Shown: positions 24,376 to 32,003 of the stretch, one piece after another | How positions within the stretch are numbered: position 1 is the first letter of the stretch | How the letters are laid out: each line of letters begins with the position of its first letter | Assembly: GCA_022763385.1 (NCBI GenBank) | Contig: JALEGQ010000122.1 | Location: forward strand, 1 to 41,162 | Direction of reading: 5' to 3' | Origin: a bacterium | GTDB taxonomy: Bacteria; Bdellovibrionota_C; UBA2361; RFPC01 | Length of the DNA: 41,162 bases | The notes under the pieces: model-generated | Told to the model about the DNA's origin: nothing | The model's input: only the letters and a program-made list of their open reading frames with translations | Database searches by the model: none | Made by a program: the position numbers and the translations under genes

Positions 24376-24402
24376 GAAAATAATTCGGGATAGATATCCC
24401 GG
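24376..24402 (-). terminator. rho-independent terminator downstream of the GT87-like gene
   Basis: CGGGATA-GA-TATCCCG (24386-24401) is a perfect 7-bp inverted repeat. On the minus strand it is followed by AATTATTTTC, a moderate U-tract. It lies 11 bp after the GT87-like stop. A second hairpin (CTCCGG...AGCAAA/TTTGCTCCGGAG) overlaps the last codons of that gene. Confidence 0.55.
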
Positions 24403-24412
24403 CAGCAAGATC

Positions 24413-25825
24413 CTACCTCCGGGGAGCAAAAAGTTTGCTCCGGAGGAGTGCGGCGAGCTCGCCGGTGATGGTGGTCATGGCGAGGAGGAAGAGGAGGGGG
24501 AGTGGTGCGGTCTCTGGGATGATGCCGGCGGAGGTGAAGAGGAGGATGAGGAGTCCGGTGCCGGCGGTGAGTTTGGCGAAGGTGTCGTGGGATGGTGGAA
24601 GGTGATGCCGGGGCGAGAGGTTTTTGGGGGAAAGAAGGATTGATCCCCAGAAGATTCCGGGGAGGACGAGGATGGCAGTGTCATAGTTGTTTGCCTGGAG
24701 GGAGAGGGCGGTGCTGATGGTGATCAGTTGAATGAAGGGGGGGATTGGGCACCACGTTCCGCTGCGCTGGATAAGCCACTCTCGTAATGCAAGGAGAGTA
24801 AGAGAAAAGAAGGCGAGCACGAAGGTGAGGGGGAGTGGTGTCGGCGTGATGTGATGAAGCAGTCGATACACTCCGACGCCAAGCCGGGAGGGGAGGTTAT
24901 TCCCGAGGAGCGGTTCTCGTCCGGTGAGATATCGAACCACGGTTTCCAGATACACGAGGTGCTCCTGCACTCCGAAGACCACGAGGTGTGCTCCTCCGAT
25001 CAGGAGCGCACCGGTGATCATCCCCGCGATGAGTCGGCGCTGAGCGATGAGGCTCAGCCCGATGATGAGGAGGAGGAAGAGCGGTGCCTTGTAGAGCAGG
25101 AGCGAGAGCAGGAGTCCAGCGGTGAAGAGTCTGCCCCTCGTAAAGAAGAAGAGTCCTCCGGCAGCCAGAGCGATGCCGACAGCAGAGAGCTGGCCGCCGG
25201 CGATGGTGTCGATCAGAAAGGGGGTGTAGCTCATGCAGAGGAGGAGGATCACGATCCAGTTTTCGGTGAGGGGGTGGGGTTGCGAGGCGCTGTGAGTAAC
25301 CTCTTCCGGATTAAGTGAGGCGAGGGTTCGGAGGAGAAGCAGTATTCCAGTGAGGTACAGCCCGAGAGAGATGACAACCCAGGTGGCATAGGCGACCTGA
25401 AACGGAAGCAGTGAGAGTACGAGGAAGGGAAGGGCGACGAAGGGCGGATAGATAAAGGGGAGAAATGGGGCGCTCGCTCCAACGGTGTTTCCGAGGATCT
25501 CTTGCTGGAAGTTCAGTTGGCGATTCAGGTCATAGAGCGTGGTGAGGGCGGCGGTACTCGGTTCTCCCACTGAGATGCCTTGACGGAGGAGGGCGCCGCC
25601 GGTGTAAAACGCGATAAAGTCCCCGCCGAGGGGCTCGCCATGTGAGAAAAGCACTCCGGTGAGGCCGGAGAAAAGTGAGAAGTATCCCGCTGCGGTGAGG
25701 GTGATAATGGCGCATGAAATGGCGATGAGGAGTACTCGCGAGGTCCGACCGAGTACGGTGCTCTGCCTTGGTCGAGTGCTGGGCGTAACTTCAGTGGGGT
25801 GGGGCTGACTGGTTTTCTCATTCAT
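24413..25825 (-). CDS. GT87/DUF2029-type membrane glycosyltransferase
   Basis: Polytopic protein of 470 residues with about ten hydrophobic segments, of the GT-C fold family DUF2029/GT87, whose members transfer sugars from polyprenyl-phosphate donors outside the membrane. Supporting segments are GGDFIAFYTGGALLRQG (acidic residue after the first helix, as in GT-C enzymes), YPPFVALPFLVLSLLPFQVAYATW, TIAGGQLSAVGIALAAGGLFFFTRGR, and LLSLLLYKAPLFLLL. The exact sugar and acceptor are unknown. The N-terminal 30 residues are disordered and cytoplasmic. It diverges from guaB with a 156-bp gap. Monocistronic by appearance, with a terminator after it. Confidence 0.8.
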   Translation of the reverse strand: MNEKTSQPHPTEVTPSTRPRQSTVLGRTSRVLLIAISCAIITLTAAGYFSLFSGLTGVLFSHGEPLGGDFIAFYTGGALLRQGISVGEPSTAALTTLYDLNRQLNFQQEILGNTVGASAPFLPFIYPPFVALPFLVLSLLPFQVAYATWVVISLGLYLTGILLLLRTLASLNPEEVTHSASQPHPLTENWIVILLLCMSYTPFLIDTIAGGQLSAVGIALAAGGLFFFTRGRLFTAGLLLSLLLYKAPLFLLLIIGLSLIAQRRLIAGMITGALLIGGAHLVVFGVQEHLVYLETVVRYLTGREPLLGNNLPSRLGVGVYRLLHHITPTPLPLTFVLAFFSLTLLALREWLIQRSGTWCPIPPFIQLITISTALSLQANNYDTAILVLPGIFWGSILLSPKNLSPRHHLPPSHDTFAKLTAGTGLLILLFTSAGIIPETAPLPLLFLLAMTTITGELAALLRSKLFAPRR

Positions 25826-25856
25826 AACGGAGTATAGTTCTGGGCACGGTATAGCC

Positions 25857-25951
25857 CCGGGAACGCCTCCCGGTACGGAACATGATTTTCTCCTTTTTGG
25901 GAAGCGTTTTTCTGTATTTCAGTGGCGGTATCTCAGAAGCTGTATCTGAGA
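25857..25951. promoter_or_regulatory. two inverted repeats in the GT87-guaB divergent region
   Basis: CCGGGA-ACGCC-TCCCGG (25857-25873) is a 6-bp hairpin. TCTCAGA (25931-25937) with TCTGAGA (25945-25951) is a 7-bp dyad, the latter about 30 bp before the guaB start and upstream of its AGGAGG (25965-25970). The second could be an operator. I recognise no riboswitch. Confidence 0.35.
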
Positions 25952-25981
25952 AACGGATAGCGCGAGGAGGAAACGAGTAGT

Positions 25982-27505
25982 ATGGCCCAGATTCTTGATG
26001 ATATCTCCCGTACCTTTGATGAGTTTTTACTCGTTCCTGGGCTGACCACCGCGGAACATACGCCGAACAATGTTTCTCTCCGTGCTCCGATTGCAAAGTA
26101 TCGTCCGGCCGATGGGCCTCCCACCAAGGTGCTGAACACACCGTTCGTCTCTGCGGCGATGCAGGCGGTTTCCGGAGATGAGCTGGCGATTGCCCTTGCT
26201 CGTCGAGGGGGAGCGGCTTTCATCTTCTGTTCTCAGCCGATTGAAGAGCAGGTCAAGATGGTGCGGTTGGTAAAGGAACACAAGGCGGGCTTTGTGGTGT
26301 CTGATTCGAATCTCTCGCCTGATGTGCCGCTTTCCGCTGCCCTTGAGCTTCGCGAACGAACCGGGCACTCAACGATTGCGATCACCACTGATGGGAAGAA
26401 TTCTTCGAAGTTGGTGGGATTGCTCACGAGTAAGGATTACTGGGAGTTTAAGGATGATCTTTCTCGTCCGATCCGAGATTTTTTCACTCCAGTTGAGAAG
26501 CTCGTCTTGGCGAAGGAGGGCACAACTCTTACGGAGGCGACAGAACTGCTCTGGAAGAACAAAAAGGAGTGTTTGCCGATTATTGATGAGGCGGGAAATC
26601 TGAAATCCCTCGTGTTTCGAAAGGACTATTTTGACCACAAGTCGAATCCTGATGAGCTCACGGACGAGCAGAAGCGGCTCTTTGTCGGTGGGGCGTTGAA
26701 CAGTTTTGATCATGTGGAGCGAGGGAGTGCCCTGGTGGAGGCAGGCGCGGATTGTCTCTGCTTTGATTCTTCTGATGGGTATACGGAGTGGCAGAAGAAG
26801 GCGGTGTGCGAGTTGAGAGAAGCGCTCGGAGCTCGTGCGGAGGAGGTGCCGATCGGTGGTGGAAATGTGGTCTCAAAAGAGGGCTTTGACTTTCTCGTGC
26901 GCGAGGCTGGTGTTGATTTTGTGAAGGTGGGAATCGGGGGTGGCTCGATCTGTATCACGCGAGAGCAGAAAGGAATTGGCCGGGGACAGGCGAGTGCGGT
27001 ACTTGAGGTTGCGGCAGCAAGAGATGCCTACTGCAAAGAGACCGGAATATACGTTCCGCTCTGCTCTGATGGGGGACTCAATAACGATACGAATATTATG
27101 ATGGCGCTCGCGATGGGCTCTGACTTCGTGATGATGGGGAAATATTTTGCCATGACGGCCGAGAGTCCAACGCCCACTCTCACCTATCGTGGGCGGTTGT
27201 ATAAGCCGTATTGGGGTGAGGGATCGCGACGAGCTCGAAACTGGCAACGGTACAAGCAGAGCGAGAAGAAGGAACTTGTCTTTGAAGAGGGAGTCGATGC
27301 ATACGTGCCGTTTAGTGGAGCGTTGGCGGATAAGGTGGCGAGCACGGTAACAAAGCTAAAGGCGACCATGTGTAATGTGGGGGTGCTGGACTTAAAGGAG
27401 CTCCACGAGAATGCTCGAATTACTCGGGTGTCTGAGATGACCCTTGTTGAGGGGGGAACATCCAACGTTGAGCAGCTGGACCGGGTGTATACCGAAGGTC
27501 ATTAG
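25982..27505 (+). CDS. guaB: inosine-5'-monophosphate dehydrogenase, divergent branch
   Basis: IMPDH oxidises IMP to XMP with NAD, the committed step of guanine nucleotide synthesis. The TIM-barrel domain is split by tandem CBS domains (about residues 100-215: VGLLTSKDYWEF, ECLPIIDEAGNLKSLVFRKDY). The catalytic loop is KVGIGGGSICITREQKGIGRGQ with Cys324. The barrel also contains CFDSSDGYTEWQKKAV and SDGGLNNDTNIMMALAMGSDFVMMGKYFA. Several signatures differ from the common bacterial form (GGGSIC rather than GPGSIC), so this is a distinct subgroup; overall length (507) is normal. ATG 25982 has AGGAGG 11 nt upstream. Confidence 0.95.
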   Translation: MAQILDDISRTFDEFLLVPGLTTAEHTPNNVSLRAPIAKYRPADGPPTKVLNTPFVSAAMQAVSGDELAIALARRGGAAFIFCSQPIEEQVKMVRLVKEHKAGFVVSDSNLSPDVPLSAALELRERTGHSTIAITTDGKNSSKLVGLLTSKDYWEFKDDLSRPIRDFFTPVEKLVLAKEGTTLTEATELLWKNKKECLPIIDEAGNLKSLVFRKDYFDHKSNPDELTDEQKRLFVGGALNSFDHVERGSALVEAGADCLCFDSSDGYTEWQKKAVCELREALGARAEEVPIGGGNVVSKEGFDFLVREAGVDFVKVGIGGGSICITREQKGIGRGQASAVLEVAAARDAYCKETGIYVPLCSDGGLNNDTNIMMALAMGSDFVMMGKYFAMTAESPTPTLTYRGRLYKPYWGEGSRRARNWQRYKQSEKKELVFEEGVDAYVPFSGALADKVASTVTKLKATMCNVGVLDLKELHENARITRVSEMTLVEGGTSNVEQLDRVYTEGH

Positions 27506-27506
27506 G

Positions 27507-27914
27507 GTGGATCTGCGGAACGACTTTTTGGCGCAGTGTGAGGCGGCCATGAGAGGGGGATATCCCCTCGATTCGCGGCCGGGGAAGGTGATCGGACGAG
27601 GTTTTGCCGACGTTGGATATGAGGTGTTCCTCGTTCTTCCGAATCGGATGTTGCTCTCGTTGTTGACCGGTGAGCAGAGTCCCCTGCGAGACGAGGAAGG
27701 TTCTCACTATTTCTCTGTTCCGAGTGTGGAAGAGGTGGTCGCTCGAATCGAGGAGGGGGGCTCTCAGCTCACAAGGCTTCTCCGAGAGGATCGCAGGACG
27801 TGGAGTGTCGGTGTTGAAGGACCGGGCGGAGACCTTCGAACGGAGAGCGGAGCGGAGTTGCTCTCAACCTTGCTCACGTTTTTTTCAGCAGAGAGGGGTG
27901 AGAAGGCAGCATGA
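27507..27914 (+). CDS. hypothetical protein, 135 aa
   Basis: Unrecognised protein. GTG 27507 directly follows the guaB stop and has GAAGG 8 nt upstream. The sequence has a compact look: KVIGRGFADVGYEVFLVLPNRMLLSLLTGEQSPL, then PSVEEVVARIEEGGSQLTRLL and a hydrophobic C-terminal helix. Its stop overlaps the maf start (ATGA), so guaB, this gene, maf and yggS are probably read in one operon. Nothing indicates an activity. Confidence 0.65.
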   Translation: MDLRNDFLAQCEAAMRGGYPLDSRPGKVIGRGFADVGYEVFLVLPNRMLLSLLTGEQSPLRDEEGSHYFSVPSVEEVVARIEEGGSQLTRLLREDRRTWSVGVEGPGGDLRTESGAELLSTLLTFFSAERGEKAA

Positions 27915-28573
27915 AGGAGTCGCCAGTGGAATTTCTGTACGAGAACGTTGCGGGACAAGAGATCGTTCTTGCTTCGAGTTCTCCTCGTCGGAAGACCTTG
28001 CTTGAGAGTCTCGGAGTGAGCTTTCGGGTGCATCCGAGTGAGTTTGATGAGTCTCAGATAGAGGCCCCTCCGGAGCGTCTCGTGGTGGAGCTGGCGCGGG
28101 CAAAGGCCGATGAGGTGGCAAAGGATTATCCGGCGAGTTGGGTGCTTGCGGGGGACACGGTAGTCGGAGTTGACGGTGATGTGCTCGGGAAGCCGGCAGA
28201 TCTCGCCGAGGCGCGGGAGATGATGGAACGGCTCTCTGGTCGGACGCACGACGTCTTTGGTGGGGTGGCGCTCGTAAATCGTGAAGCGGGCTTTCAAGAG
28301 AGCTATGTGCTGAGGAGTACCGTGTCGTTTGTGGAGATCTCCGAGGAGAGCCTCGCCTGTTACCTGGCGACACGAGAGAGTTTTGGCAAGGCGGGGGCGT
28401 ACGCGGTGCAGGGGCAGGCACAGGTGTTTGTTCGGGAGATCGTCGGGTCGTTCACAAATATCGTGGGGCTTGATATCACGTCAGTAGCTGAGCTGCTCTT
28501 CGAGGTGGGAGCAATTCAACACCGTTCCGGTGGTGTCGGAGGAGAGAGCACCGGTGAGCAAGGTGGGAGCTGA
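27911..28573 (+). CDS. maf: Maf-family nucleotide pyrophosphatase
   Basis: Maf proteins hydrolyse non-canonical or modified nucleoside triphosphates (m7GTP, pseudo-UTP, dTTP/UTP) to monophosphates and can arrest septation when overproduced. Visible motifs: IVLASSSPRRKTLL near residue 18, ELARAKADEVA, VLAGDTVVGVDGDVLGKP, and FGKAGAYAVQGQ near the end. The C-terminal 20 residues are Gly/Ser-rich. Which nucleotide it prefers cannot be told from sequence alone. It overlaps the genes on both sides, so its expression is translationally coupled. Confidence 0.94.
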   Translation: MKESPVEFLYENVAGQEIVLASSSPRRKTLLESLGVSFRVHPSEFDESQIEAPPERLVVELARAKADEVAKDYPASWVLAGDTVVGVDGDVLGKPADLAEAREMMERLSGRTHDVFGGVALVNREAGFQESYVLRSTVSFVEISEESLACYLATRESFGKAGAYAVQGQAQVFVREIVGSFTNIVGLDITSVAELLFEVGAIQHRSGGVGGESTGEQGGS

Positions 28574-29324
28574 GGTGGTCGCAGAAGTGGTCGCCGGGGT
28601 GAAAGCGAGGTACGATGAGATCTGTCTTCGTATCAGTGCGGCTCAGGCTCGGAGTCGTCACGAGCGTTCGGTTCGCCTCGTTGCGGTTTCAAAACGTCAG
28701 CCGATTGAGCGGGTTCGGGCCTTGCAAGAGGCGTTGGTGGATCGGAGGAAGGGGAGTTCAGAGTTGCTCCTTCTTGGCGAAAACTACGTCCAGGAGTACG
28801 CAGAGAAACGCGACCTGCTCCTTCCGCACTTCGCTCACCTCATTGGACCGCTGCAGAGCAACAAGGCGAAGGCAGCGGTCTCTCTCTTTTCGTGTATCGA
28901 GAGCGTTCACCGAAAAAAAACGGCGGAGGTGCTCCAGCGGGAGGCGGAGAAGCAGGGGGTGCGACCTGCGGTGCTCTTGCAGGTGAATATCTCGGCTGAC
29001 CCAGAGAAGGCTGGGTTTTTGCCGGAGGAGTTTCTTGAGCTGCTACCGGGGTGGGCCGAGCAGTTTCCTGCGCTCCAATTACACGGTGGAATGACCATTA
29101 CGGCTCACCACGAGGCGTCAGAGGCGGTGCGCGAGGATTACCGTCGGATGAATGCGCTGGTCCTGGAGGGATTTGAGCGGTATCGGGAAAGCTTTGTGGG
29201 TGACCTGGTGGATGACCTTCCGGTGGTGAGTATGGGGATGTCTGGTGATTTTGAGATCGCTATTGAGGAGGGAGCCTCCCTTGTGCGGATCGGGAGTGCG
29301 CTCTTTGGGGCTCGGACGACGTAA
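28554..29324 (+). CDS. yggS: YggS/PLPBP pyridoxal-phosphate homeostasis protein
   Basis: PLP-binding TIM-barrel protein without known catalysis that buffers vitamin B6 and affects amino-acid pools. The PLP lysine is in VRLVAVSKRQPIERV (about residue 47). Other signatures: LLGENYVQEY, HLIGPLQSNKAKAA (usually HxIGxLQxNK), LQVNISADPEKAGF, LHGGMTI, SMGMSGDFEIAIEEGASLVRIGSALFG. GTG 28554 is chosen because GGAGGAG lies 9 nt upstream; the in-frame GTG 28530 has no Shine-Dalgarno. It overlaps maf by 20 bp. yggT, its common partner, is about 0.8 kb downstream. Confidence 0.95.
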   Translation: MSKVGAEVVAEVVAGVKARYDEICLRISAAQARSRHERSVRLVAVSKRQPIERVRALQEALVDRRKGSSELLLLGENYVQEYAEKRDLLLPHFAHLIGPLQSNKAKAAVSLFSCIESVHRKKTAEVLQREAEKQGVRPAVLLQVNISADPEKAGFLPEEFLELLPGWAEQFPALQLHGGMTITAHHEASEAVREDYRRMNALVLEGFERYRESFVGDLVDDLPVVSMGMSGDFEIAIEEGASLVRIGSALFGARTT

Positions 29325-29502
29325 CCTCTGGAGGGACATGACCTCTGGTGGACATCGCTCGGCAGCCTTTTTTGCGGCTTGCTTGACTTTCCCCGGGGGG
29401 AACAGCGACTATGGAGCATTGGTTGAGCACACGCCTCCGCACGCCTTCGCCCTCATGTGTTGAGCACTCGGAGTGTCGCAAGTTATCAAAGAGTAATTAC
29501 GT

Positions 29503-29595
29503 ATGGCGAACGATCTTAAAAAGCGTCGGAAGAAGATTCGAAAACACAAGCATAAGAAGCGGCTGAAGCGCACCCGTCATAAGCGCAAGAAGTAG
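29503..29595 (+). CDS. AURKAIP1/COX24 (mS38-like) mini-protein, 30 aa
   Basis: A 30-residue, extremely basic protein: MANDLKKRRKKIRKHKHKKR continuing to LKRTRHKRKK. This matches the conserved KKRRxKMxKHKxxKxxKxxR block of AURKAIP1/COX24-domain proteins, whose mitochondrial member is ribosomal protein mS38; bacterial members of about 30-40 residues are presumed ribosome-associated. ATG 29503 has AAAGAG upstream. A possible promoter, TTGACT (29383-29388) with GACTAT 18 nt later, lies about 90 bp upstream in the 178-bp gap after yggS; that gap otherwise contains only a CCCCGGGG palindrome and two TTGAGCAC repeats. Confidence 0.8.
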   Translation: MANDLKKRRKKIRKHKHKKRLKRTRHKRKK

Positions 29596-29634
29596 GCGAT
29601 TTTACTGATTCGTAACTATTCAGCGTCTTTTCTC

Positions 29635-29670
29635 TCCTTGAGAGGGAAGTTCGGTGAGGATTCTCAAGGA
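29635..29670. promoter_or_regulatory. 9-bp inverted repeat before the FliN-like gene
   Basis: TCCTTGAGA (29635-29643) and TCTCAAGGA (29662-29670) are perfect complements around an 18-bp spacer. It lies between the COX24-like stop and the FliN-like start. It could be an operator or an mRNA hairpin. There is no U-tract, so termination is unlikely. Confidence 0.4.
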
Positions 29671-29699
29671 TCTCTCTGGTATGCCGATCTTTTCCCTGT

Positions 29700-30047
29700 A
29701 TGGGAATTGAAAAGTACGAACGTGTCCACGGTGAGGAGGGCGTCTCAGGGTCCGCTGAGAGCGTCCCTCGAAGCTCGCCAGAGGAAACTCCGCTTGAATT
29801 TTTAAATGATGTAGCTCTGCCGCTTGCGGTTGAGTTTGGCGAGACCACGCTTTCGGTCGGGGAGCTCCTCAAGCTGAGGAAGGGCTCCGTCATTACGCTC
29901 GACCGGCGGGAAGACGAGCCTGCAACGCTTCGGGTAAGTGGAAAGATGGTCGCGCTTGGAGAGCTCGTTATTGTGAATGACTCGTACGGCATTCGGGTGA
30001 CCTCGGTGGTCGAGCCCGATTTTTACGAAGAAATGGGTGGTGATTGA
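29700..30047 (+). CDS. FliN/SpoA-domain protein
   Basis: Protein of 115 residues. The first 35 are acidic and disordered. Residues 38-108 are a SpoA (surface presentation of antigens) domain as in flagellar switch protein FliN and type III secretion HrcQ: DVALPLAVEFGETTLSVGELLKLRKGSVITL and SGKMVALGELVIVNDSYGIRVTSVV. In flagella FliN forms the C-ring with FliM and CheC-type phosphatases; no other flagellar or secretion gene is in this window. The Shine-Dalgarno before ATG 29700 is weak, so the start is uncertain. FliN is the best label, but a secretion-system homolog is possible. Confidence 0.85.
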   Translation: MGIEKYERVHGEEGVSGSAESVPRSSPEETPLEFLNDVALPLAVEFGETTLSVGELLKLRKGSVITLDRREDEPATLRVSGKMVALGELVIVNDSYGIRVTSVVEPDFYEEMGGD

Positions 30048-30103
30048 CCGCTTATGCAACGGGGGAGTTGCTCTTCACTCCCAGATAGCGTCATTATCTC
30101 AGT

Positions 30104-30433
30104 ATGTACCTGCTCGCAAATTGTATGCACGGCCTGGCGGCGATCCTCGGTTCGTTGATCTTTATGGCGGAGATCCTCGTCATCGCACGGGTTGTTATCT
30201 CGTGGCTCAGTGCTGACCCATCCAACCGGCTAGTTCAGTTCATCGTGGGGAGTACAGAGCCACTTCTGACTCCGATTCGACGGCGCATTCCGATCATCGG
30301 AGGGGGAATTGACCTCAGTCCGATCGTGCTGCTCTTTGGGTTGCTCTTTCTCAAGTACGCGCTCGTTGATTCGCTGCGGGTGTATGCCAACTCCATGTTA
30401 ATGAGCGCTCGGATTCCCGTTCAGACGATGTAG
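30104..30433 (+). CDS. yggT: YggT family membrane protein
   Basis: Small membrane protein of 109 residues with two hydrophobic hairpins, typical of YggT/YlmG: FMAEILVIARVVISWLSADPSNRLVQFIVGSTEPLLTPIRRRIPIIGGGIDLSPIVLLFGLLFL includes the conserved Arg and SW segments and the EPLLxPIRR loop. The family is linked to osmotic tolerance and cell division or wall synthesis in various bacteria and is often next to yggS. It ends 17 bp before the end of convergent recO. Confidence 0.93.
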   Translation: MYLLANCMHGLAAILGSLIFMAEILVIARVVISWLSADPSNRLVQFIVGSTEPLLTPIRRRIPIIGGGIDLSPIVLLFGLLFLKYALVDSLRVYANSMLMSARIPVQTM

Positions 30434-30450
30434 ACCGCCCGGCTTATCTC

Positions 30451-31089
30451 TCACCCGGGCTTTGAGCGAAGTTTCCGGTTCAGCACCTCCTCAACCTGGG
30501 AGGTGATCCAATCCCACTCCTCCGAGAGTCGTTGGGCTCCAGAAGGTTCGGTGGTGGAGCACTCTTCTCCGCGGTGGGTTTCGGTGCGCTCTCGGAGAAA
30601 TCCGGCTATCCGGAGAAGTTTTCTGAGGGCACCGATCGCCGGACGGTAAGCCTCTTCCGCACTATTGCACTCACTGACGGCCTGTAGCCCGTCGACTGCA
30701 GCGTGGTAGAGAGCCTCTGCGTGTTCCTCCGACTCCTCGGGGAGGACCCCATCGAAGCTTTCGGAGAGAGTGCAGGCGATGGAGAAGAGGTCGAGAGATG
30801 TTCGGAGAGAGAGTAGGGTCTTCTGCGGAGTAAACCCGTTGAAGAGCCAGAGCTCGCCCCGTCCGCGTCGGAGCTCGGCTTGCCCGATATCGAAGGGCTC
30901 CGGGAGTGAGGCGAAGCGTCGCTTGCTCTTCTTGACTCCTTTGGCGATGGCGCTCACCTTTCCCTGCTCTCGCGTGAGGATGCGGTAAATGCAGTCACTC
31001 TCTCCGCTCGGGTAGCTTCGGAGGATCAGCCCGTCGAGGTGAAGGGAAGATTTTGGGGATGGGGAATCTCTGATTTGCAATGTCCGCAT
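30451..31089 (-). CDS. recO: DNA repair protein RecO
   Basis: RecO binds single-stranded DNA and SSB and helps RecR load RecA on gaps. The N-terminal OB-fold is seen in GLILRSYPSGESDCIYRILTREQGKVSAIAKGVKKSKRRF and LPEPFDIGQAELRRGRGELWLFNGF. The helical C-terminal domain follows (LRTSLDLFSIACTLSESFDG). It lacks the complete four-Cys zinc site found in some members. ATG 31089 is the assigned start; a consensus-like promoter places the transcript start at that same base, so the mRNA may be leaderless. An upstream ATG at 31119 would lie inside the promoter. Confidence 0.9.
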   Translation of the reverse strand: MRTLQIRDSPSPKSSLHLDGLILRSYPSGESDCIYRILTREQGKVSAIAKGVKKSKRRFASLPEPFDIGQAELRRGRGELWLFNGFTPQKTLLSLRTSLDLFSIACTLSESFDGVLPEESEEHAEALYHAAVDGLQAVSECNSAEEAYRPAIGALRKLLRIAGFLRERTETHRGEECSTTEPSGAQRLSEEWDWITSQVEEVLNRKLRSKPG

Positions 31090-31095
31090 ACGATG

Positions 31096-31124
31096 ATTAT
31101 AGCTACTGTGTAAGACCATATCAG
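31096..31124 (-). promoter_or_regulatory. sigma70-type promoter for recO giving a leaderless mRNA
   Basis: On the minus strand CTGATA (31124-31119) and a perfect TATAAT (31101-31096) are separated by exactly 17 nt. The expected start, 7 nt past the -10 box, is base 31089, the A of the recO ATG. No Shine-Dalgarno is present. The nearby grpE start (31147) means the promoter sits in a 57-bp divergent gap. Confidence 0.6.
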
Positions 31125-31146
31125 AGATAGCCCCGGAAGAGAGAAG

Positions 31147-31890
31147 ATGACAGAGAAAAACATACCTATTCGTGACGAGGAAGACGGAGAGAAGGAGTCT
31201 GGAGTGTTTCATGAGGATGGTTCTTCACCTGCTGAGGGGGGAAGCGACTCTGATGAGCAGTCCGGAGAAGGTGAATCGGGTGCTGCGGAGGGGGCGGCAG
31301 CATCTCAGGGGACGACGTTTCAGGGGCCGAACCTTGATGGGTTTGATGAACGGGACGCGAACTTCTCGGCCTTGGACGGGGGGAAGCAGAATGCTGGTGC
31401 GGTTTCCGGGTCTGCCCCTGAAGGAGCAGGAGACTACGACGTGCTCAATGCCCAGCTCCGTGAGGTACAGGAGAAGTATATCAGAGCCCTGGCGGACTTT
31501 GAGAACTACAAGAAGCGGGTCACAAAAGAGCGAAGTGACCTCTTGAAGTATCAGGGCGAGCGAGTCTTCGTTGACCTGCTTCCGGTGGTGGATAACTTCG
31601 ACCGAGCGCTTGAGGCTTCTGGGAACTATGACCTCTCAGAAGATGGGAAGAAGCTTCAGGAGGGTTTTGAGCTCATTCACAAGATGTTCGTTCAGGTGTT
31701 GGAGAAGTGGCAGGTCAAGGGAGAAAGTGCGGTCGGAGAGCCCTTTGACCCCGAGAAGCATGAGGCGATCAGTCAGCTTCCCTCGGAGGAGCATGACGAT
31801 GGAGTCATCATGAATGAGCTCGAGAAGGCCTTCTATTACAAGGGGAAGCTCATTCGGCACGCCAAGGTGGTGGTCTCGAAAGCCGCCTAG
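31147..31890 (+). CDS. grpE: nucleotide exchange factor GrpE
   Basis: GrpE releases ADP from DnaK. The first 95 residues are an unusually long, acidic, Gly/Ser-rich disordered leader. The family part follows: the dimerising helix (LREVQEKYIRALADFENYKKRVTKERSDLLKYQGE), VDLLPVVDNFDRALEA, GFELIHKMFVQVLEKWQVK, and the beta-domain FDPEKHEAISQLPSEEHDDGVIMNELEKAFYYKGKLIRHAKVVVSK. ATG 31147 follows GGAAGAGAGAAG. dnaK is 178 bp downstream on the same strand. Confidence 0.97.
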   Translation: MTEKNIPIRDEEDGEKESGVFHEDGSSPAEGGSDSDEQSGEGESGAAEGAAASQGTTFQGPNLDGFDERDANFSALDGGKQNAGAVSGSAPEGAGDYDVLNAQLREVQEKYIRALADFENYKKRVTKERSDLLKYQGERVFVDLLPVVDNFDRALEASGNYDLSEDGKKLQEGFELIHKMFVQVLEKWQVKGESAVGEPFDPEKHEAISQLPSEEHDDGVIMNELEKAFYYKGKLIRHAKVVVSKAA

Positions 31891-31977
31891 GTCTGGCCGC
31901 CGAGGAGCTTTTCTTCTTTTTTGCCCCCTTGAAAGCTCATTTTTTGATGGTTAAGAGTGGGAAGGCGCGGTTCCGCA

Positions 31978-32003
31978 GGGGGGCTACTTTGGGGGGCTAC
32001 TTT
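31978..32003. repeat. 13-bp tandem repeat in the grpE-dnaK gap
   Basis: GGGGGGCTACTTT occurs twice head to tail (31978-31990, 31991-32003). The 178-bp gap also has CTTGAAA (31929-31935), a sigma32-like -35, but no matching C-rich -10 box, so a heat-shock promoter is not established. A dyad (GAAAG-AA-GCTTTC) lies near 32017. dnaK has a strong Shine-Dalgarno, AGAGGAAGGAAAG. Confidence 0.6.

Noticed and set aside
24851..25318. Glu/Ser-rich plus-strand frame opposite the GT87-like gene
   Set aside because: Low-complexity acidic composition is the complement of the Leu-rich membrane gene; no domain or ribosome-binding site.
31929..31935. Heat-shock (sigma32) promoter before dnaK
   Set aside because: Only the -35-like CTTGAAA is present; no C-rich -10 at 13-17 nt.
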